This document shows, piece by piece, positions 25,238-33,890 of a DNA stretch of 64,000 nt. The stretch spans positions 855,060 through 919,059 of the forward strand of contig NZ_KI535295.1 of the NCBI RefSeq assembly GCF_000482325.1, in the 5' to 3' direction. The position numbers were made by a program, and so were the translations under genes. Within the stretch, counting starts at the first letter, position 1; every line of letters begins with the position of its first letter. Under the pieces are notes generated by a model. It searched no databases. It saw nothing but the letters and a program-made list of their open reading frames with translations, and was not told where the DNA came from. The stretch is from Bacillus sp. UNC438CL73TsuS30. GTDB lineage: Bacteria > Bacillota > Bacilli > Bacillales > Cytobacillaceae.

Positions 25238-26659
25238 ATGGAAAATAAAAAATGGGGATTATGGATATTAACAACCTTTGTTGTTGGGAATATGGTTGGC
25301 GGGGGCATTTTCATGCTTCCTAACAATATGGCGCAAGTGGCTAGCCCTTTTGGCTCAATGGCCGCTTGGGGAATCACGGGTTTAGGCGTATTATTTATCG
25401 CACTTGTTTTTGGGAATTTGTCTACTAGAAAACCAGAATTGAAAGCAGGTCCGCAAAGCTATGCGCAAGCGATGTTCTCATCACCGAAGGCGGGACGCAT
25501 TGCGGGTTATAGCATGGCATGGGGATATTGGGCAGCGAACTGGGCAGCAACTGCCTCAGTCATCATTACATTCGCGGGGTACTTATCCACATTCTTCCCA
25601 ATTATGCAAAGTTCAAAAGTACTTTTTACTGCAGGATCTTTCTCACTGGAATTGGGTAAATTCATTAACTTCATGGTTTGTACGGTTATGCTATGGGGCA
25701 TTCAAGCGATTTTATCCAAAAGCTTCAATGACGGCGGTAAATTGAACTTTATTGCAACTGCCGCAAAAATAATCGGGTTCGCCTTATTCATTGTCATGAC
25801 TTTGTTTATTTTTGACGCTGCAAACATTGGTAATGGGAAGGAGTTCATTGATAAAGCAGGCAAGTCCGTTTTATTTGGCAGCCAAATCAATTCTGCCGCG
25901 ATTTTAACCCTTTGGGCTTTTATTGGAATTGAGTCAGCGGTGATGTTATCAAATCGGGCAAAGTCGCAGAGAGATGTAAAAATGGCAACCATTATTGGTT
26001 TAATTATTTCGCTTGTAATCTATATTGGAATCACACTTTTAACGATGGGTGCACTGCCTGTAGAAGCATTAAAAACTTCACAAAAACCGCTAGTAGACGC
26101 ACTAGGACAAGTAGTTGGTTCCGGCGGCGGAAAAATCATGGCCTTGCTTGCTCTTGTTTCACTATTTGGGTCAACTGTCGGCTGGATTGTCGTCAGCTCT
26201 GAAGTCCCATATCAGGCGGCAAAAGATCAATTATTCCCAGCATTTTTCGCGAAAACGAATCGGAAAGGCAGTCCAATTAATTCATTAACCTTAACAAATA
26301 TCATGACACAAATCTTTTTGTTCTCAACGATTTCCGGTACGATTTCTGAAGCTTATAATTTTGTCATTGTCGTCGCAACTCTAGCCTATTTGATTCCTTA
26401 TTTGGTATCGGCACTCTATCAATTAAAATTGGTCCTTACCGGTGAAACCTATGACACGATTAAGGGTTCAAGGGTGAGGGATGGTGTGATCACTGTTTTA
26501 GCCTTAGTTTATTCACTCTGGGTAATTAAAACCGGAACAGCGGACATGAAAACATTCTTCTTGGGAATTGGATTATTTGTAGTGGGTTTGGTTTTATATC
26601 CGTTTGTGATGAAGAAGCGGAATGTGATGGAAAAAGTAAAGGAAACAAAAGCAGCTTAA
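25238..26659 (+). CDS. APC-superfamily amino acid antiporter (basic amino acid type)
   Basis: A 473-residue membrane protein with about 12-13 hydrophobic segments. It resembles the basic amino acid/polyamine antiporters (ArcD, YvsH, histidine/histamine type). The first segment has the VGNMVGGGIFMLPNNMA motif. Segment 3 has SMAWGYWAANW and segment 6 WAFIGIESAVMLSNRAKSQRDVKMAT. It probably exchanges a basic amino acid for its amine or deiminated product. The upstream histidine-rich leader peptide makes histidine a reasonable candidate substrate. A perfect terminator follows, so the unit is monocistronic apart from the leader. Confidence 0.87.
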   Translation: MENKKWGLWILTTFVVGNMVGGGIFMLPNNMAQVASPFGSMAAWGITGLGVLFIALVFGNLSTRKPELKAGPQSYAQAMFSSPKAGRIAGYSMAWGYWAANWAATASVIITFAGYLSTFFPIMQSSKVLFTAGSFSLELGKFINFMVCTVMLWGIQAILSKSFNDGGKLNFIATAAKIIGFALFIVMTLFIFDAANIGNGKEFIDKAGKSVLFGSQINSAAILTLWAFIGIESAVMLSNRAKSQRDVKMATIIGLIISLVIYIGITLLTMGALPVEALKTSQKPLVDALGQVVGSGGGKIMALLALVSLFGSTVGWIVVSSEVPYQAAKDQLFPAFFAKTNRKGSPINSLTLTNIMTQIFLFSTISGTISEAYNFVIVVATLAYLIPYLVSALYQLKLVLTGETYDTIKGSRVRDGVITVLALVYSLWVIKTGTADMKTFFLGIGLFVVGLVLYPFVMKKRNVMEKVKETKAA

Positions 26660-26672
26660 TAATAGATTTCAA

Positions 26673-26706
26673 AACAGGATGACAAAAGCGGCATCCTGTT
26701 TTTTTG
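26673..26706 (+). terminator. intrinsic terminator
   Basis: AACAGGATG and CATCCTGTT pair perfectly over 9 bp around a 10-base loop and are followed by seven T. Confidence 0.9.
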
Positions 26707-26848
26707 TTACTAGAAAGTCCTTTGGCCATCTAGGAAAGATATATATAAAATCGATATTTACGACAGATTTATCCCTGTAAAGAAGCATTTCTTTCACTTC
26801 AGGAACATTTAATAAGGGGGATGCATGGCACCTCCCCTATTTTTTCTT

Positions 26849-27892
26849 CTATTTTGGGGCTACCATCATTGCATGGCTCCCTATCGCTTTGTAGCTGGAG
26901 AAAAACTTGTTGCTATCGTATTGCTCATGTCCTTTTAGTGGGTTCATGATATAAACATATTTGTCGTCGTATCCATTTAGGACAACGGCATGCAGGTTCA
27001 CGGGGGCACGGAAATATTTTTTGGTTCCGCTCAGATACCAGCCGTATTTAATTTTAGGTTTACTTAAATCTAATGTGACCCAAATGACTACAGGGACGCC
27101 TTTATCCAATTGATCAAGCATCACATCTTTTTTTTGGCCGCTTAAATCTTTTGCTATGTATTTTCCCTTTACTTTCTTTAAATAATTGTTTGAAGCTTTA
27201 ACAATCGGTGGCGCATAAGAAAAAAAGCCATGTCGGGATCTTGGGTTCCCGGCAAAATACTTGTAGGGATCAGGACCATAACGTTTTCCGTTTTTGAAAT
27301 AAAAAGGCTTTTTGGGCAAATATTGATCTGACATTGTCGTTTTCGAGACATTGTAATGGTAATAATTTAATACAGCTGTAAGGGAAGTGATTTCACAGCC
27401 ATTCGGTAATTGGGGTTTTTGCGTGAGAGATTTTACAGGAATATATACCTTTTTAATATCAAAGCGCCCATTTGATAAATACTTATATATTTTTATGTAA
27501 GAAAATACTCGATTGGTCTGCCGGATATCACTATTGGCTGTTTTCACTTCAATTAAAAACTCTTTACTGCTAACTTTAAAGGGCAGTATGGCCTTTAATT
27601 GTTTCAGTATATATTTAGAGCCAATGGGCAGCGGTTTTGATACAGCTTTTCCTTGATTATTGGTTGATAAGACTTGAACTACCTTTTTCGTGCTAACATC
27701 AAACAGCTGGTATTGAGTATTTTTAATCGGTTTCTTTGTACCCGCGTCTGTATTGATAATTGTGATCGTTCCTTCAGTCACTACATTTGGTTGATTAGGG
27801 TCTGTCGCTGCATAAACTCGGTCAAATGAAAAACACATCATGACCGGAAAAATCAAAAAGAAAAATAGAATCTTCGTTATACGTTTTATCAT
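26849..27892 (-). CDS. secreted C39-like cysteine peptidase with adhesin-type N-terminal domain
   Basis: A 347-residue exported protein. Residues 1-30 are a signal peptide ending near VYAA. Residues about 40-140 resemble a prealbumin-like/SpaA (Cna-B type) beta-sandwich (GTITIINTDAGTKKPIKNTQ, YQLFDVSTKKVVQV). Residues about 165-345 form a C39-like papain-fold domain (YvpB type) with the catalytic Cys in LPNGCEITSL and the His in NLHAVVLNGYDD, followed by the Asn/Asp in YIMNPLKG. The ATG at 27892 is preferred over the upstream GTG because GAGG lies 9 bases before it. Likely a cell-surface hydrolase; its target is unknown. Confidence 0.82.
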   Translation of the reverse strand: MIKRITKILFFFLIFPVMMCFSFDRVYAATDPNQPNVVTEGTITIINTDAGTKKPIKNTQYQLFDVSTKKVVQVLSTNNQGKAVSKPLPIGSKYILKQLKAILPFKVSSKEFLIEVKTANSDIRQTNRVFSYIKIYKYLSNGRFDIKKVYIPVKSLTQKPQLPNGCEITSLTAVLNYYHYNVSKTTMSDQYLPKKPFYFKNGKRYGPDPYKYFAGNPRSRHGFFSYAPPIVKASNNYLKKVKGKYIAKDLSGQKKDVMLDQLDKGVPVVIWVTLDLSKPKIKYGWYLSGTKKYFRAPVNLHAVVLNGYDDKYVYIMNPLKGHEQYDSNKFFSSYKAIGSHAMMVAPK

Positions 27893-28062
27893 TAAAAAAT
27901 ACCTCACTACTAGTTTAAAGTGTTGAATTATTCCTTCGCTCTCCTAATTATTCCATATTTGTCTTGTAAACTCAAAAAGTTCATTTCTACATATATTGTT
28001 TTTTTAAAATCCTTCATATTTTTATCCATTGAGGCATTACCTAAAAAAAGGGGGTGCTAACA

Positions 28063-28635
28063 TTGAAAAAACAACCAGGGAACCTTCCGCCCTTTGTAAA
28101 TGTCCAATCCCGAATAGACGGTTATTCGAGAACGAAAAAGTTAGTCTTAGGCTCTATCCTTGCGGCTTTTGCCACCATTTTTCAATCGGCCGGTATTTTT
28201 GTCGGGATTGGATATGCTTTTAGTATTTTAGCCACTATGCCCATCGTTCTTTCCGCAATGATTTCAATTCATCTTGGCATAATGTCGTATTTCTTAACCA
28301 TCTTGCTGCTTCTCATTCTTCAGCCCAGTGAATTATTCGTTTTTCCATTCACCACAGGTCTTTTAGGATTGTCATTAGGTATAGCCCTCAGATGGTGGGA
28401 AAATTGGATTGCTATTACCTTTTTTGGCGGAGTCTCATTAGCCGCTGGGATCCTATTTCTACTATATATCGTTAAATTTCCTGTTTTAGGTCCTTCTGTT
28501 TCCCATACAATCTATGTTCCAGTGATTCTCATGATCTTGTTGTTTTCCTTGTTCTACAGCTTGGTTTGGATGGGGTTGAGCAAAAAGATTTTTGAACTCC
28601 TGTTTAAAACCAGGAATAAACGAACAAGTCATTAA
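28063..28635 (+). CDS. membrane protein of unknown function
   Basis: A 190-residue protein with a hydrophilic N terminus of about 25 residues and five or six hydrophobic segments, with a RWWENW motif between segments 3 and 4. Translation starts at TTG 28063 after an AAGGGGGTG site. It resembles small integral membrane proteins of Bacillus with ECF-S-component-like spacing, but I cannot place it in a family. It is 16 bases upstream of the XdhC gene with which it is probably cotranscribed, so a role linked to molybdoenzyme assembly or transport is possible but unproven. Confidence 0.65.
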   Translation: MKKQPGNLPPFVNVQSRIDGYSRTKKLVLGSILAAFATIFQSAGIFVGIGYAFSILATMPIVLSAMISIHLGIMSYFLTILLLLILQPSELFVFPFTTGLLGLSLGIALRWWENWIAITFFGGVSLAAGILFLLYIVKFPVLGPSVSHTIYVPVILMILLFSLFYSLVWMGLSKKIFELLFKTRNKRTSH

Positions 28636-28651
28636 AAAAGGGGGAATGTAA

Positions 28652-29704
28652 ATGTCTCGCTTACTAGAATTTCGTACCATCTTCCAATCCATTAAACGGG
28701 CATGGGAGATGAAAAAAAAGACTGCCATTGTCACACTAATTGGAGTCAACGGGTCTGCTTACCGGCTTCCAGGTACAAAAATGATGATGACAATCGATGG
28801 AGAAATGAACGGTACGATAAGCGGTGGGTGTTTGGAAAACGATCTTTATGCCTATGCTGAACGAGCCTTGAAAGAAAATACTGCACTAATCAAGAATTAT
28901 GATTTAAGTGAAAAAGAAATATGGACTTTAGGCATTGGCTGCAAAGGTTCATTAGAAATTCTTATACTTCCGGTTCAAGAGGAGGACCTATTTTGGAAAA
29001 CGACGGAGCAGTTCCTCCAAAAGAATGAGGAATTTTCCTTTATCCTTGAGGTTCCAACGGGTGTAAAGGCGATAATAGCAAAAAATGGTGAAATGGTCGA
29101 AACCAAGGGTTCACTGCCTCAAAAAGTCTATGAACGGGCATTAACAAGTATGAAATCACAGAGATGTGCTGAGATTATGGAAGTGGAGGGCCGACGATTT
29201 GTCATCGATATTATTCGTTCAAGTCCACGGCTTATCATTGCTGGTGCCGGTAAAGATGCAATTCCGGTTGCAGACCTGGCAGCAAAAACCGGGTTTACAG
29301 TTACTGTATTAGACCCACGCAGCGAATTTAATAACAAACGCTATTTTCCAAATGTTGTACATATTACCGAAGATCCCGAATTCCTTAATCCAGCGGATGT
29401 CAGAGACGCCTGGTGGGTCATTATGAATCATTTGCAAATTAGAGACGAAGCCGCACTCCTACTCGCATTAAAAAGTAATCCAAAATATATCGGTGTTTTG
29501 GGTCCTGTATCAAGGACAAAGGAAATACTTGAAAACTTAGGTGAAAATCTGCCCGTTTTGGACAAAATTCATGCCCCGGTAGGTTTAGATATTGGAGCTG
29601 AAACAATGGAGGAAGTTGCAGTCAGTATCGTTTCTGAACTTATGATGGTGCGGTCAATGAAATCTGGTACATCATTGCAAGGAAAAATGAAGATTCATGC
29701 CTAA
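28652..29704 (+). CDS. XdhC/CoxI family molybdoenzyme maturation factor
   Basis: A 350-residue cytosolic protein of the XdhC/CoxI family, which binds and sulfurates the molybdenum cofactor before insertion into xanthine-dehydrogenase-type hydroxylases. The N-terminal XdhC/CoxI domain has TGxxGSAYRLPGTKM-like residues (VNGSAYRLPGTKMMM), SGGCLENDL near residue 54 and LGIGCKGSLEI near 93. The C-terminal Rossmann domain has IIAGAGKDAIPVADLAA near residue 195 and IGVLGPVSRTKEIL near 280. It overlaps the MocA-like gene by 8 bases. No molybdenum hydroxylase subunit is in this window. Confidence 0.9.
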   Translation: MSRLLEFRTIFQSIKRAWEMKKKTAIVTLIGVNGSAYRLPGTKMMMTIDGEMNGTISGGCLENDLYAYAERALKENTALIKNYDLSEKEIWTLGIGCKGSLEILILPVQEEDLFWKTTEQFLQKNEEFSFILEVPTGVKAIIAKNGEMVETKGSLPQKVYERALTSMKSQRCAEIMEVEGRRFVIDIIRSSPRLIIAGAGKDAIPVADLAAKTGFTVTVLDPRSEFNNKRYFPNVVHITEDPEFLNPADVRDAWWVIMNHLQIRDEAALLLALKSNPKYIGVLGPVSRTKEILENLGENLPVLDKIHAPVGLDIGAETMEEVAVSIVSELMMVRSMKSGTSLQGKMKIHA

Positions 29705-30302
29705 AATAGGAGCCATTATTTTGGCTGCAGGAATGTCCAGTAGAATGGGGAACCCCAAGCTTTTGCTGCCTTTAAAGGGAAAGCCGCTTTACCGGTACTC
29801 GGTTGAACTCACTAAAAGGCAGCGGCTTCATCCAATCGTATTTATTGGTGGGGAATATCTGGAAACTTTTCAAACAAGTGCAGCAGATTTAGATGGAATA
29901 GAATATATCAAAAATAATAATTACATGCAGGGGATGTCTACTTCTCTAAAATTAGGAATTGAAAAAATTAAGGGTCGAGTGGATGCCGCATTTATTTTTT
30001 TAGCCGATCAGCCCCTTGTTCCGGATTTAGTAGTTCAATCACTAATTCAGGATTATAAAAAGGAAAGGCAAAAAGGAATCAGGATTGTCAGGCCCAAATA
30101 TAATGAGAATCTTAGTCATCCTATCTTAATTAGCAGCAGTTTATTTTCAGAATTTCTCGATTTAGAGGGCGATCAAGGTGGAAAAGAAATTATCAAAAAA
30201 TATAAAGCCTATACAAAAATTCAGGTTTTTGAGTCATCATTTTGGGGGATGGATATTGATACGGCTAAGGATTATAAGAAAGCAATTTCTATCTTGTCTT
30301 AA
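29697..30302 (+). CDS. MocA/MobA-like molybdenum cofactor nucleotidyltransferase
   Basis: A 201-residue nucleotidyltransferase that would attach CMP (MocA type) to molybdopterin. The nucleotide-binding loop is LAAGMSSRMGNPKLLLPL at residues 9-26. The segment FLADQPLVPDLV near residue 98 holds the metal-binding Asp, and SHPILIS follows. Its 8-base overlap with xdhC and the joint function support delivery of the cytosine-dinucleotide cofactor to a molybdenum hydroxylase encoded elsewhere. A terminator follows. Confidence 0.88.
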   Translation: MPKIGAIILAAGMSSRMGNPKLLLPLKGKPLYRYSVELTKRQRLHPIVFIGGEYLETFQTSAADLDGIEYIKNNNYMQGMSTSLKLGIEKIKGRVDAAFIFLADQPLVPDLVVQSLIQDYKKERQKGIRIVRPKYNENLSHPILISSSLFSEFLDLEGDQGGKEIIKKYKAYTKIQVFESSFWGMDIDTAKDYKKAISILS

Positions 30303-30319
30303 AATAATTTGTTCGTTGT

Positions 30320-30344
30320 AAACCTGTTTAAACGCAGGTTTTTT
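30320..30344 (+). terminator. intrinsic terminator
   Basis: AAACCTG and CAGGTTT form a 7-bp stem around TTTAAACG and run into a T-tract. The remaining 30345-30706 gap holds the operator sites and promoter listed next and no gene. Confidence 0.8.
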
Positions 30345-30393
30345 CTTTTGCCTCCAAAAAGAGAATTTAATAAAAAGCAGTGACTCGAGATTC

Positions 30394-30409
30394 GTTTTGT
30401 ATATGAAAC
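30394..30409. promoter_or_regulatory. catabolic-island operator, distal site of promoter 1
   Basis: GTTTTGTATATGAAAC, one of seven 16-bp sites of the GTTTT-N6-AAAAC type in the island. It lies 128 bases upstream of the proximal site at 30522. Confidence 0.65.
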
Positions 30410-30521
30410 GTAGTTTGTATCTACAAATAAATTTTATAATCGACGGTTTTAAATGTCAATGAAGAATTCTGAAAAATACAAAGATAACATAGGTATTCAT
30501 CAAATAAATAACAATTCAAAG

Positions 30522-30537
30522 GTTTTGCATATAAAAC
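30522..30537. promoter_or_regulatory. catabolic-island operator, promoter 1 upstream site
   Basis: GTTTTGCATATAAAAC. Exactly 36 bases separate its end from the -35 box at 30574, the same distance as at promoters 3 and 4. Confidence 0.75.
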
Positions 30538-30573
30538 ATAATTTATTATTTAAAACTATTTTCTCAAAATCTA

Positions 30574-30602
30574 TTGACTAAATATTTAAAAGATTTTAAA
30601 GT
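30574..30602 (+). promoter_or_regulatory. promoter 1 of the catabolic island
   Basis: -35 TTGACT at 30574-30579 and a poor -10 TAAAGT at 30597-30602 with 17-base spacing. Only a half-site (GTTTT at 30620) is seen on the downstream side. Confidence 0.6.
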
Positions 30603-30706
30603 CTTATTATTAAAACTATGTTTTTTAATGTCAGCATAGTAGAAAGGAGGGTAAAAGGGACTTTTCCGGTAAGTTAAATTTTGCAACGACCACAAGGAGG
30701 TAAGAA

Positions 30707-31981
30707 ATGTTCACAAACAACAAAAGATGGATTTATGTAGCAGTTCCTATTTTTTTCTTTTGGTTTTTTGGACAAATTGACAAACTAGGAATCTCAATCA
30801 TTCAAACCGACCCTGGATTTCTAAAAGATTTAGGACTGACGGGTGCAGACCATAACGCAAAAATTGGCTTCTTAACATTTATTTTTACTGTATCTTATGC
30901 CATTTCGAATATTTTTTGGGGCTTTGTCATTGATAAACTTGGAGCCCGAAAAACAGCATTTATTGGGATTACCATTTGGACCGTCACCATGATCATGGGT
31001 GGTCTCGCAGATTCATATGGAACCTTTATGACAAGCAGAATTCTACTTGGTATAGGGGAAGGGATTATGATTCCTGTCTGTGGAAAGCTTATTTCCAATT
31101 GGTTTAACAGGAAAGAAATTGGTAGAGCACAGGCTTCCTGGATTAGCGGAAACTATCTTGGCCCTGCAATTGGAGCCTTAGCATTATCTGCGATTATCGC
31201 TAGTTTACATTGGCATGCTGCATTTTTCTTTCTAGCTTTCTGTAATCTATTAATCAATATTCCATTGTTTATATTCCTCACACGTGAAACACCAGAACAG
31301 CATCCTGGAATAAGTGCGAAAGAGCTTAAGATGATTCGCGAAAATGATTCAGCTGAAAATGAAACAATAAAACAAGGTTTTACACAAGACTTTCGTTATT
31401 GGGTAGTTTTCGTTGGAAACCTCATGGCATCTTTTATCTTCTATGGAATTAGCATCTGGCTCCCAACCTATTTAATTCAAGCAAAGCACTTTGAACGAGA
31501 GACGATGGCTGGAATTACATCCTTTGCCTTCATCTTCGCATTAGGGTTTGTACTCATATCTGGTTTTCTTTCAGATAAAACAAAACGCCCCAATTTACTT
31601 GCAGTCATCTGGTTTGGTTTATGCGCAAGTTTCTTATGGATTGCAGCATCATCTAACAGCGCTTTATTAGCAGGCGTTTGCATGGCCCTGGCAATTGGAA
31701 CCTTGGGTGGCATTTTCCACGTGACCAATATGCTGACAGTAAAATATTCAACCCCAAAAACAGCAGGAAGAGCTGCCGGCTTAATGGGCTTCACAAACAT
31801 TTTAGGCGGATTCTCCAGCTACATAATGGGCTGGATGCGCGACCTAGCCCATGGTGATTTCTTACCATCCATCATCATGTTAATCGTCGTCGCCCTAATC
31901 GGAATGGTCGTATACATTCTCTCCTTAAGAAAAGAATCAATAGAAGTAGCCGAATTAAAATCCAATCAAGTCATCCTTTAA
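30707..31981 (+). CDS. MFS transporter, anion:cation symporter family (copy 1)
   Basis: A 424-residue, 12-segment MFS protein of the ACS type used for organic acids (hexuronate, phthalate, hydroxyphenylacetate and others). The N terminus has FFFWFFGQIDKLGISIIQTD and the loop after segment 2 has GFVIDKLGARKTAF. It is closely similar over its full length to the protein at 34133, so the island carries a duplicated permease. The ribosome site is AAGGAGG. Codon use shifts near the 3' end: in the last ~66 codons about 29 end in C and 7 in T, against 13 and 19 at the start. A palindromic element starts 4 bases after the stop. Confidence 0.88.
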   Translation: MFTNNKRWIYVAVPIFFFWFFGQIDKLGISIIQTDPGFLKDLGLTGADHNAKIGFLTFIFTVSYAISNIFWGFVIDKLGARKTAFIGITIWTVTMIMGGLADSYGTFMTSRILLGIGEGIMIPVCGKLISNWFNRKEIGRAQASWISGNYLGPAIGALALSAIIASLHWHAAFFFLAFCNLLINIPLFIFLTRETPEQHPGISAKELKMIRENDSAENETIKQGFTQDFRYWVVFVGNLMASFIFYGISIWLPTYLIQAKHFERETMAGITSFAFIFALGFVLISGFLSDKTKRPNLLAVIWFGLCASFLWIAASSNSALLAGVCMALAIGTLGGIFHVTNMLTVKYSTPKTAGRAAGLMGFTNILGGFSSYIMGWMRDLAHGDFLPSIIMLIVVALIGMVVYILSLRKESIEVAELKSNQVIL

Positions 31982-31984
31982 CAA

Positions 31985-32031
31985 TTCGACAAAAATCGGG
32001 TGGTGCCTGGCACCACCCGATTTTTGTCGAA
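31985..32031. repeat. REP-like palindromic element, copy 2
   Basis: A perfect 23-bp inverted repeat around a single central T, with core GGTGCC-T-GGCACC and outer ends TTCGACA/TGTCGAA. It follows the MFS gene by 3 bases and can act as its terminator. It occupies the place where an upstream operator would be expected for the next promoter. Confidence 0.85.
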
Positions 32032-32069
32032 AGACATCTTATGAATCTTAGAGACTTCTGTAAATTCAG

Positions 32070-32130
32070 TTGACTAATTCGAAAGATGTTTTATTATTAT
32101 AAATATAAAACACCGTTTTACTAATAAAAC
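32070..32130 (+). promoter_or_regulatory. promoter 2 with downstream operator
   Basis: -35 TTGACT at 32070-32075 and a -10-like TATTAT at 32092-32097, followed by the operator GTTTTACTAATAAAAC at 32115-32130. A second pair of half-sites (GTTTT at 32088, AAAAC ending 32111) overlaps the -10. It drives the hydrolase gene. Confidence 0.6.
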
Positions 32131-32154
32131 AACTTATAACGAGGAGGAGAAAAA

Positions 32155-32976
32155 ATGGCCTTTGTACAGGTGAATGATTTAACGATTCATTATGAAATAC
32201 AAGGAAGTGGTAAGCCATTAGTCATTTTGCACGGGATGGGGAACAATTCACAATCGTGGAAAAAACAACTTAAAGGTTTATCCGAGCAATATCAAGTGAT
32301 AGCCTGGGATGCACCCGGATACGGTTTGAGTTCTGATCCAAAAGTTGAATTCAAGGAATTTAAGGAATTCGCGGATGTCTTAAAGGGTTTTATTGAGAAA
32401 CTTGGGCTTGAACCCGTCATACTTCTTGGGCACTCAATGGGGTCGGCGATTGCGCTTGATTTTTGTTACCGTTTTCCGGATTTAGTAGATGCATTAATTA
32501 TTTCAGATGCAACAAGAGGTTCAGCAGCGTTAACTAGAGAAGAAAATGAAAGCAAATTAAAAAATCGATTGAAGAACATCGAAACATTAACACCGGAAGA
32601 GATTGCAAAACTTCGTGTAAAAAGCCTTCTTTCACCGGATCCGGCACCAGAAGTTTTGAAAGAAGTTGAAAGAATCTATTCACAAATACGGCCAATGGGC
32701 TTTCGCTCAGTTGCTTACTCTCTTTATCATTTAAATAATATGGATATTCTATCCTCCATTCATGTTCCAACCCTCGTAATTTGCGGTGAATTGGACAAAG
32801 TCACACCGGTAAAAGAATCACAGGTTTTTCATGAAAAGCTTCAAGGTTCCAAATTTGCAATCATCCCCGGGGCAGGGCATTTGTGTTATCAAGAGGCGCC
32901 AGAAACCTTTAATTCAATTGTTCTAAACTTTATGATATCTTTAGAAAAGAAAAGGGATGTCCAAATTAACAAATAA
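32155..32976 (+). CDS. alpha/beta hydrolase (meta-cleavage-product hydrolase-like)
   Basis: A 273-residue alpha/beta-fold hydrolase. The oxyanion-hole segment is LHGMGNNSQSW, the nucleophile Ser94 lies in GHSMGSA, the acid Asp in CGELDKVTP and the base His in GAGHLCYQEAPE. Size and motif order match hydrolases that cleave the carbon-carbon bond of ring-fission products (BphD/MhpC group), as well as general esterases. Its place in an island with an extradiol dioxygenase and Rieske oxygenase makes the first reading likely. The ribosome site is GAGGAGG. Confidence 0.85.
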   Translation: MAFVQVNDLTIHYEIQGSGKPLVILHGMGNNSQSWKKQLKGLSEQYQVIAWDAPGYGLSSDPKVEFKEFKEFADVLKGFIEKLGLEPVILLGHSMGSAIALDFCYRFPDLVDALIISDATRGSAALTREENESKLKNRLKNIETLTPEEIAKLRVKSLLSPDPAPEVLKEVERIYSQIRPMGFRSVAYSLYHLNNMDILSSIHVPTLVICGELDKVTPVKESQVFHEKLQGSKFAIIPGAGHLCYQEAPETFNSIVLNFMISLEKKRDVQINK

Positions 32977-33065
32977 AATTTTCACTGGACCGCTATCTAT
33001 CTTTGATGAAAATTTGATAAAATTGTAAAACAAGCATGTTATTAACAATGAGATGGTGAAAGTTT

Positions 33066-33848
33066 ATGGCAAAAGAAGAAAAAGAACGTTATAATGCCAA
33101 TGCCTTAGTAAGGGGATTGGAAATATTAAAGCTTTTTAACGAGGAGCGTCCTACGCTATCCTTGGTGGAAATTGCAAAAGAACTAGAAGTAAGCCGTACC
33201 GTTCCATTTCGATTGTTGTATACGCTTCAATCACTTGGATACCTTCATCAGGATGAAAATACGAAGCGCTATAGTCTTACGCCAAAGGTTTTAGAACTAG
33301 GTTTTTCTTTTTTGAGCACATTAAAGCTTCCTGAAATTGCCCAGCCTTATATGGAAAAATTAAGGGATGAGACAGGAGCATCCTGTCATTTATCGATTTT
33401 GGATGGCAATGAGGTCGTTTATGTTGGCAGTGCACCAGCTAGAGGGGTTTCTGCAGTCACAGTTAATATCGGCTTGAGACTTCCTGCGCATGCAGTGGCA
33501 AATGGTAAAGTTCAGTTAGCATATCAGCCGCAAGAGCGTTTAAGCCAAATTTTATATGGCTCAAACTTAAAACCATTCACGGAGCGAACACAAACTGATT
33601 TTGTTGATTTTCAACAGGAGCTAGCGATGATTCGCGAACAGGGATATGCGATGACAAAAGGTGAACTGCATCAAGGGATTCAATCTGTTGCAGCTCCTAT
33701 TTTTGATCGCAGCGGGAAAGTAATGGCCTCAATTAATGTGGTAGCAAACGAGACCATTTTTCATAGCGAATTTATTGAAAAAGTGGCAATCCCTAAGGTA
33801 CTTGAAACTTCCCAAATTCTATCTGGATTTTTGGGATTCCATGCATAA
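33066..33848 (+). CDS. IclR family transcriptional regulator
   Basis: A 260-residue regulator. The N-terminal winged helix (residues about 10-70: ALVRGLEILKLFNEERPTLS, then LVEIAKELEVSRTVPFRLLY) is followed by the IclR effector-binding domain (GASCHLSILDGNEVVYVGSAP, RLPAHAVANGKVQLAY, and VAAPIFDRSGKVMASINVVAN). It lies in the middle of the catabolic island, so it is the best candidate to bind the repeated GTTTT-N6-AAAAC sites. Its own upstream region has a possible promoter (TTGATG at 33003) but no full operator. A clean terminator follows, so it is transcribed separately from the next permease. Confidence 0.92.
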   Translation: MAKEEKERYNANALVRGLEILKLFNEERPTLSLVEIAKELEVSRTVPFRLLYTLQSLGYLHQDENTKRYSLTPKVLELGFSFLSTLKLPEIAQPYMEKLRDETGASCHLSILDGNEVVYVGSAPARGVSAVTVNIGLRLPAHAVANGKVQLAYQPQERLSQILYGSNLKPFTERTQTDFVDFQQELAMIREQGYAMTKGELHQGIQSVAAPIFDRSGKVMASINVVANETIFHSEFIEKVAIPKVLETSQILSGFLGFHA

Positions 33849-33850
33849 AT

Positions 33851-33880
33851 AAAAAAACTTGCGAAAGCGCAAGTTTTTTT
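33851..33880 (+). terminator. intrinsic terminator after iclR
   Basis: AAACTTGCG-AAAG-CGCAAGTTT is a perfect 9-bp stem with a GNRA-like loop, followed by a T-run. Confidence 0.92.
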
Positions 33881-33890
33881 ATTTATGCAT

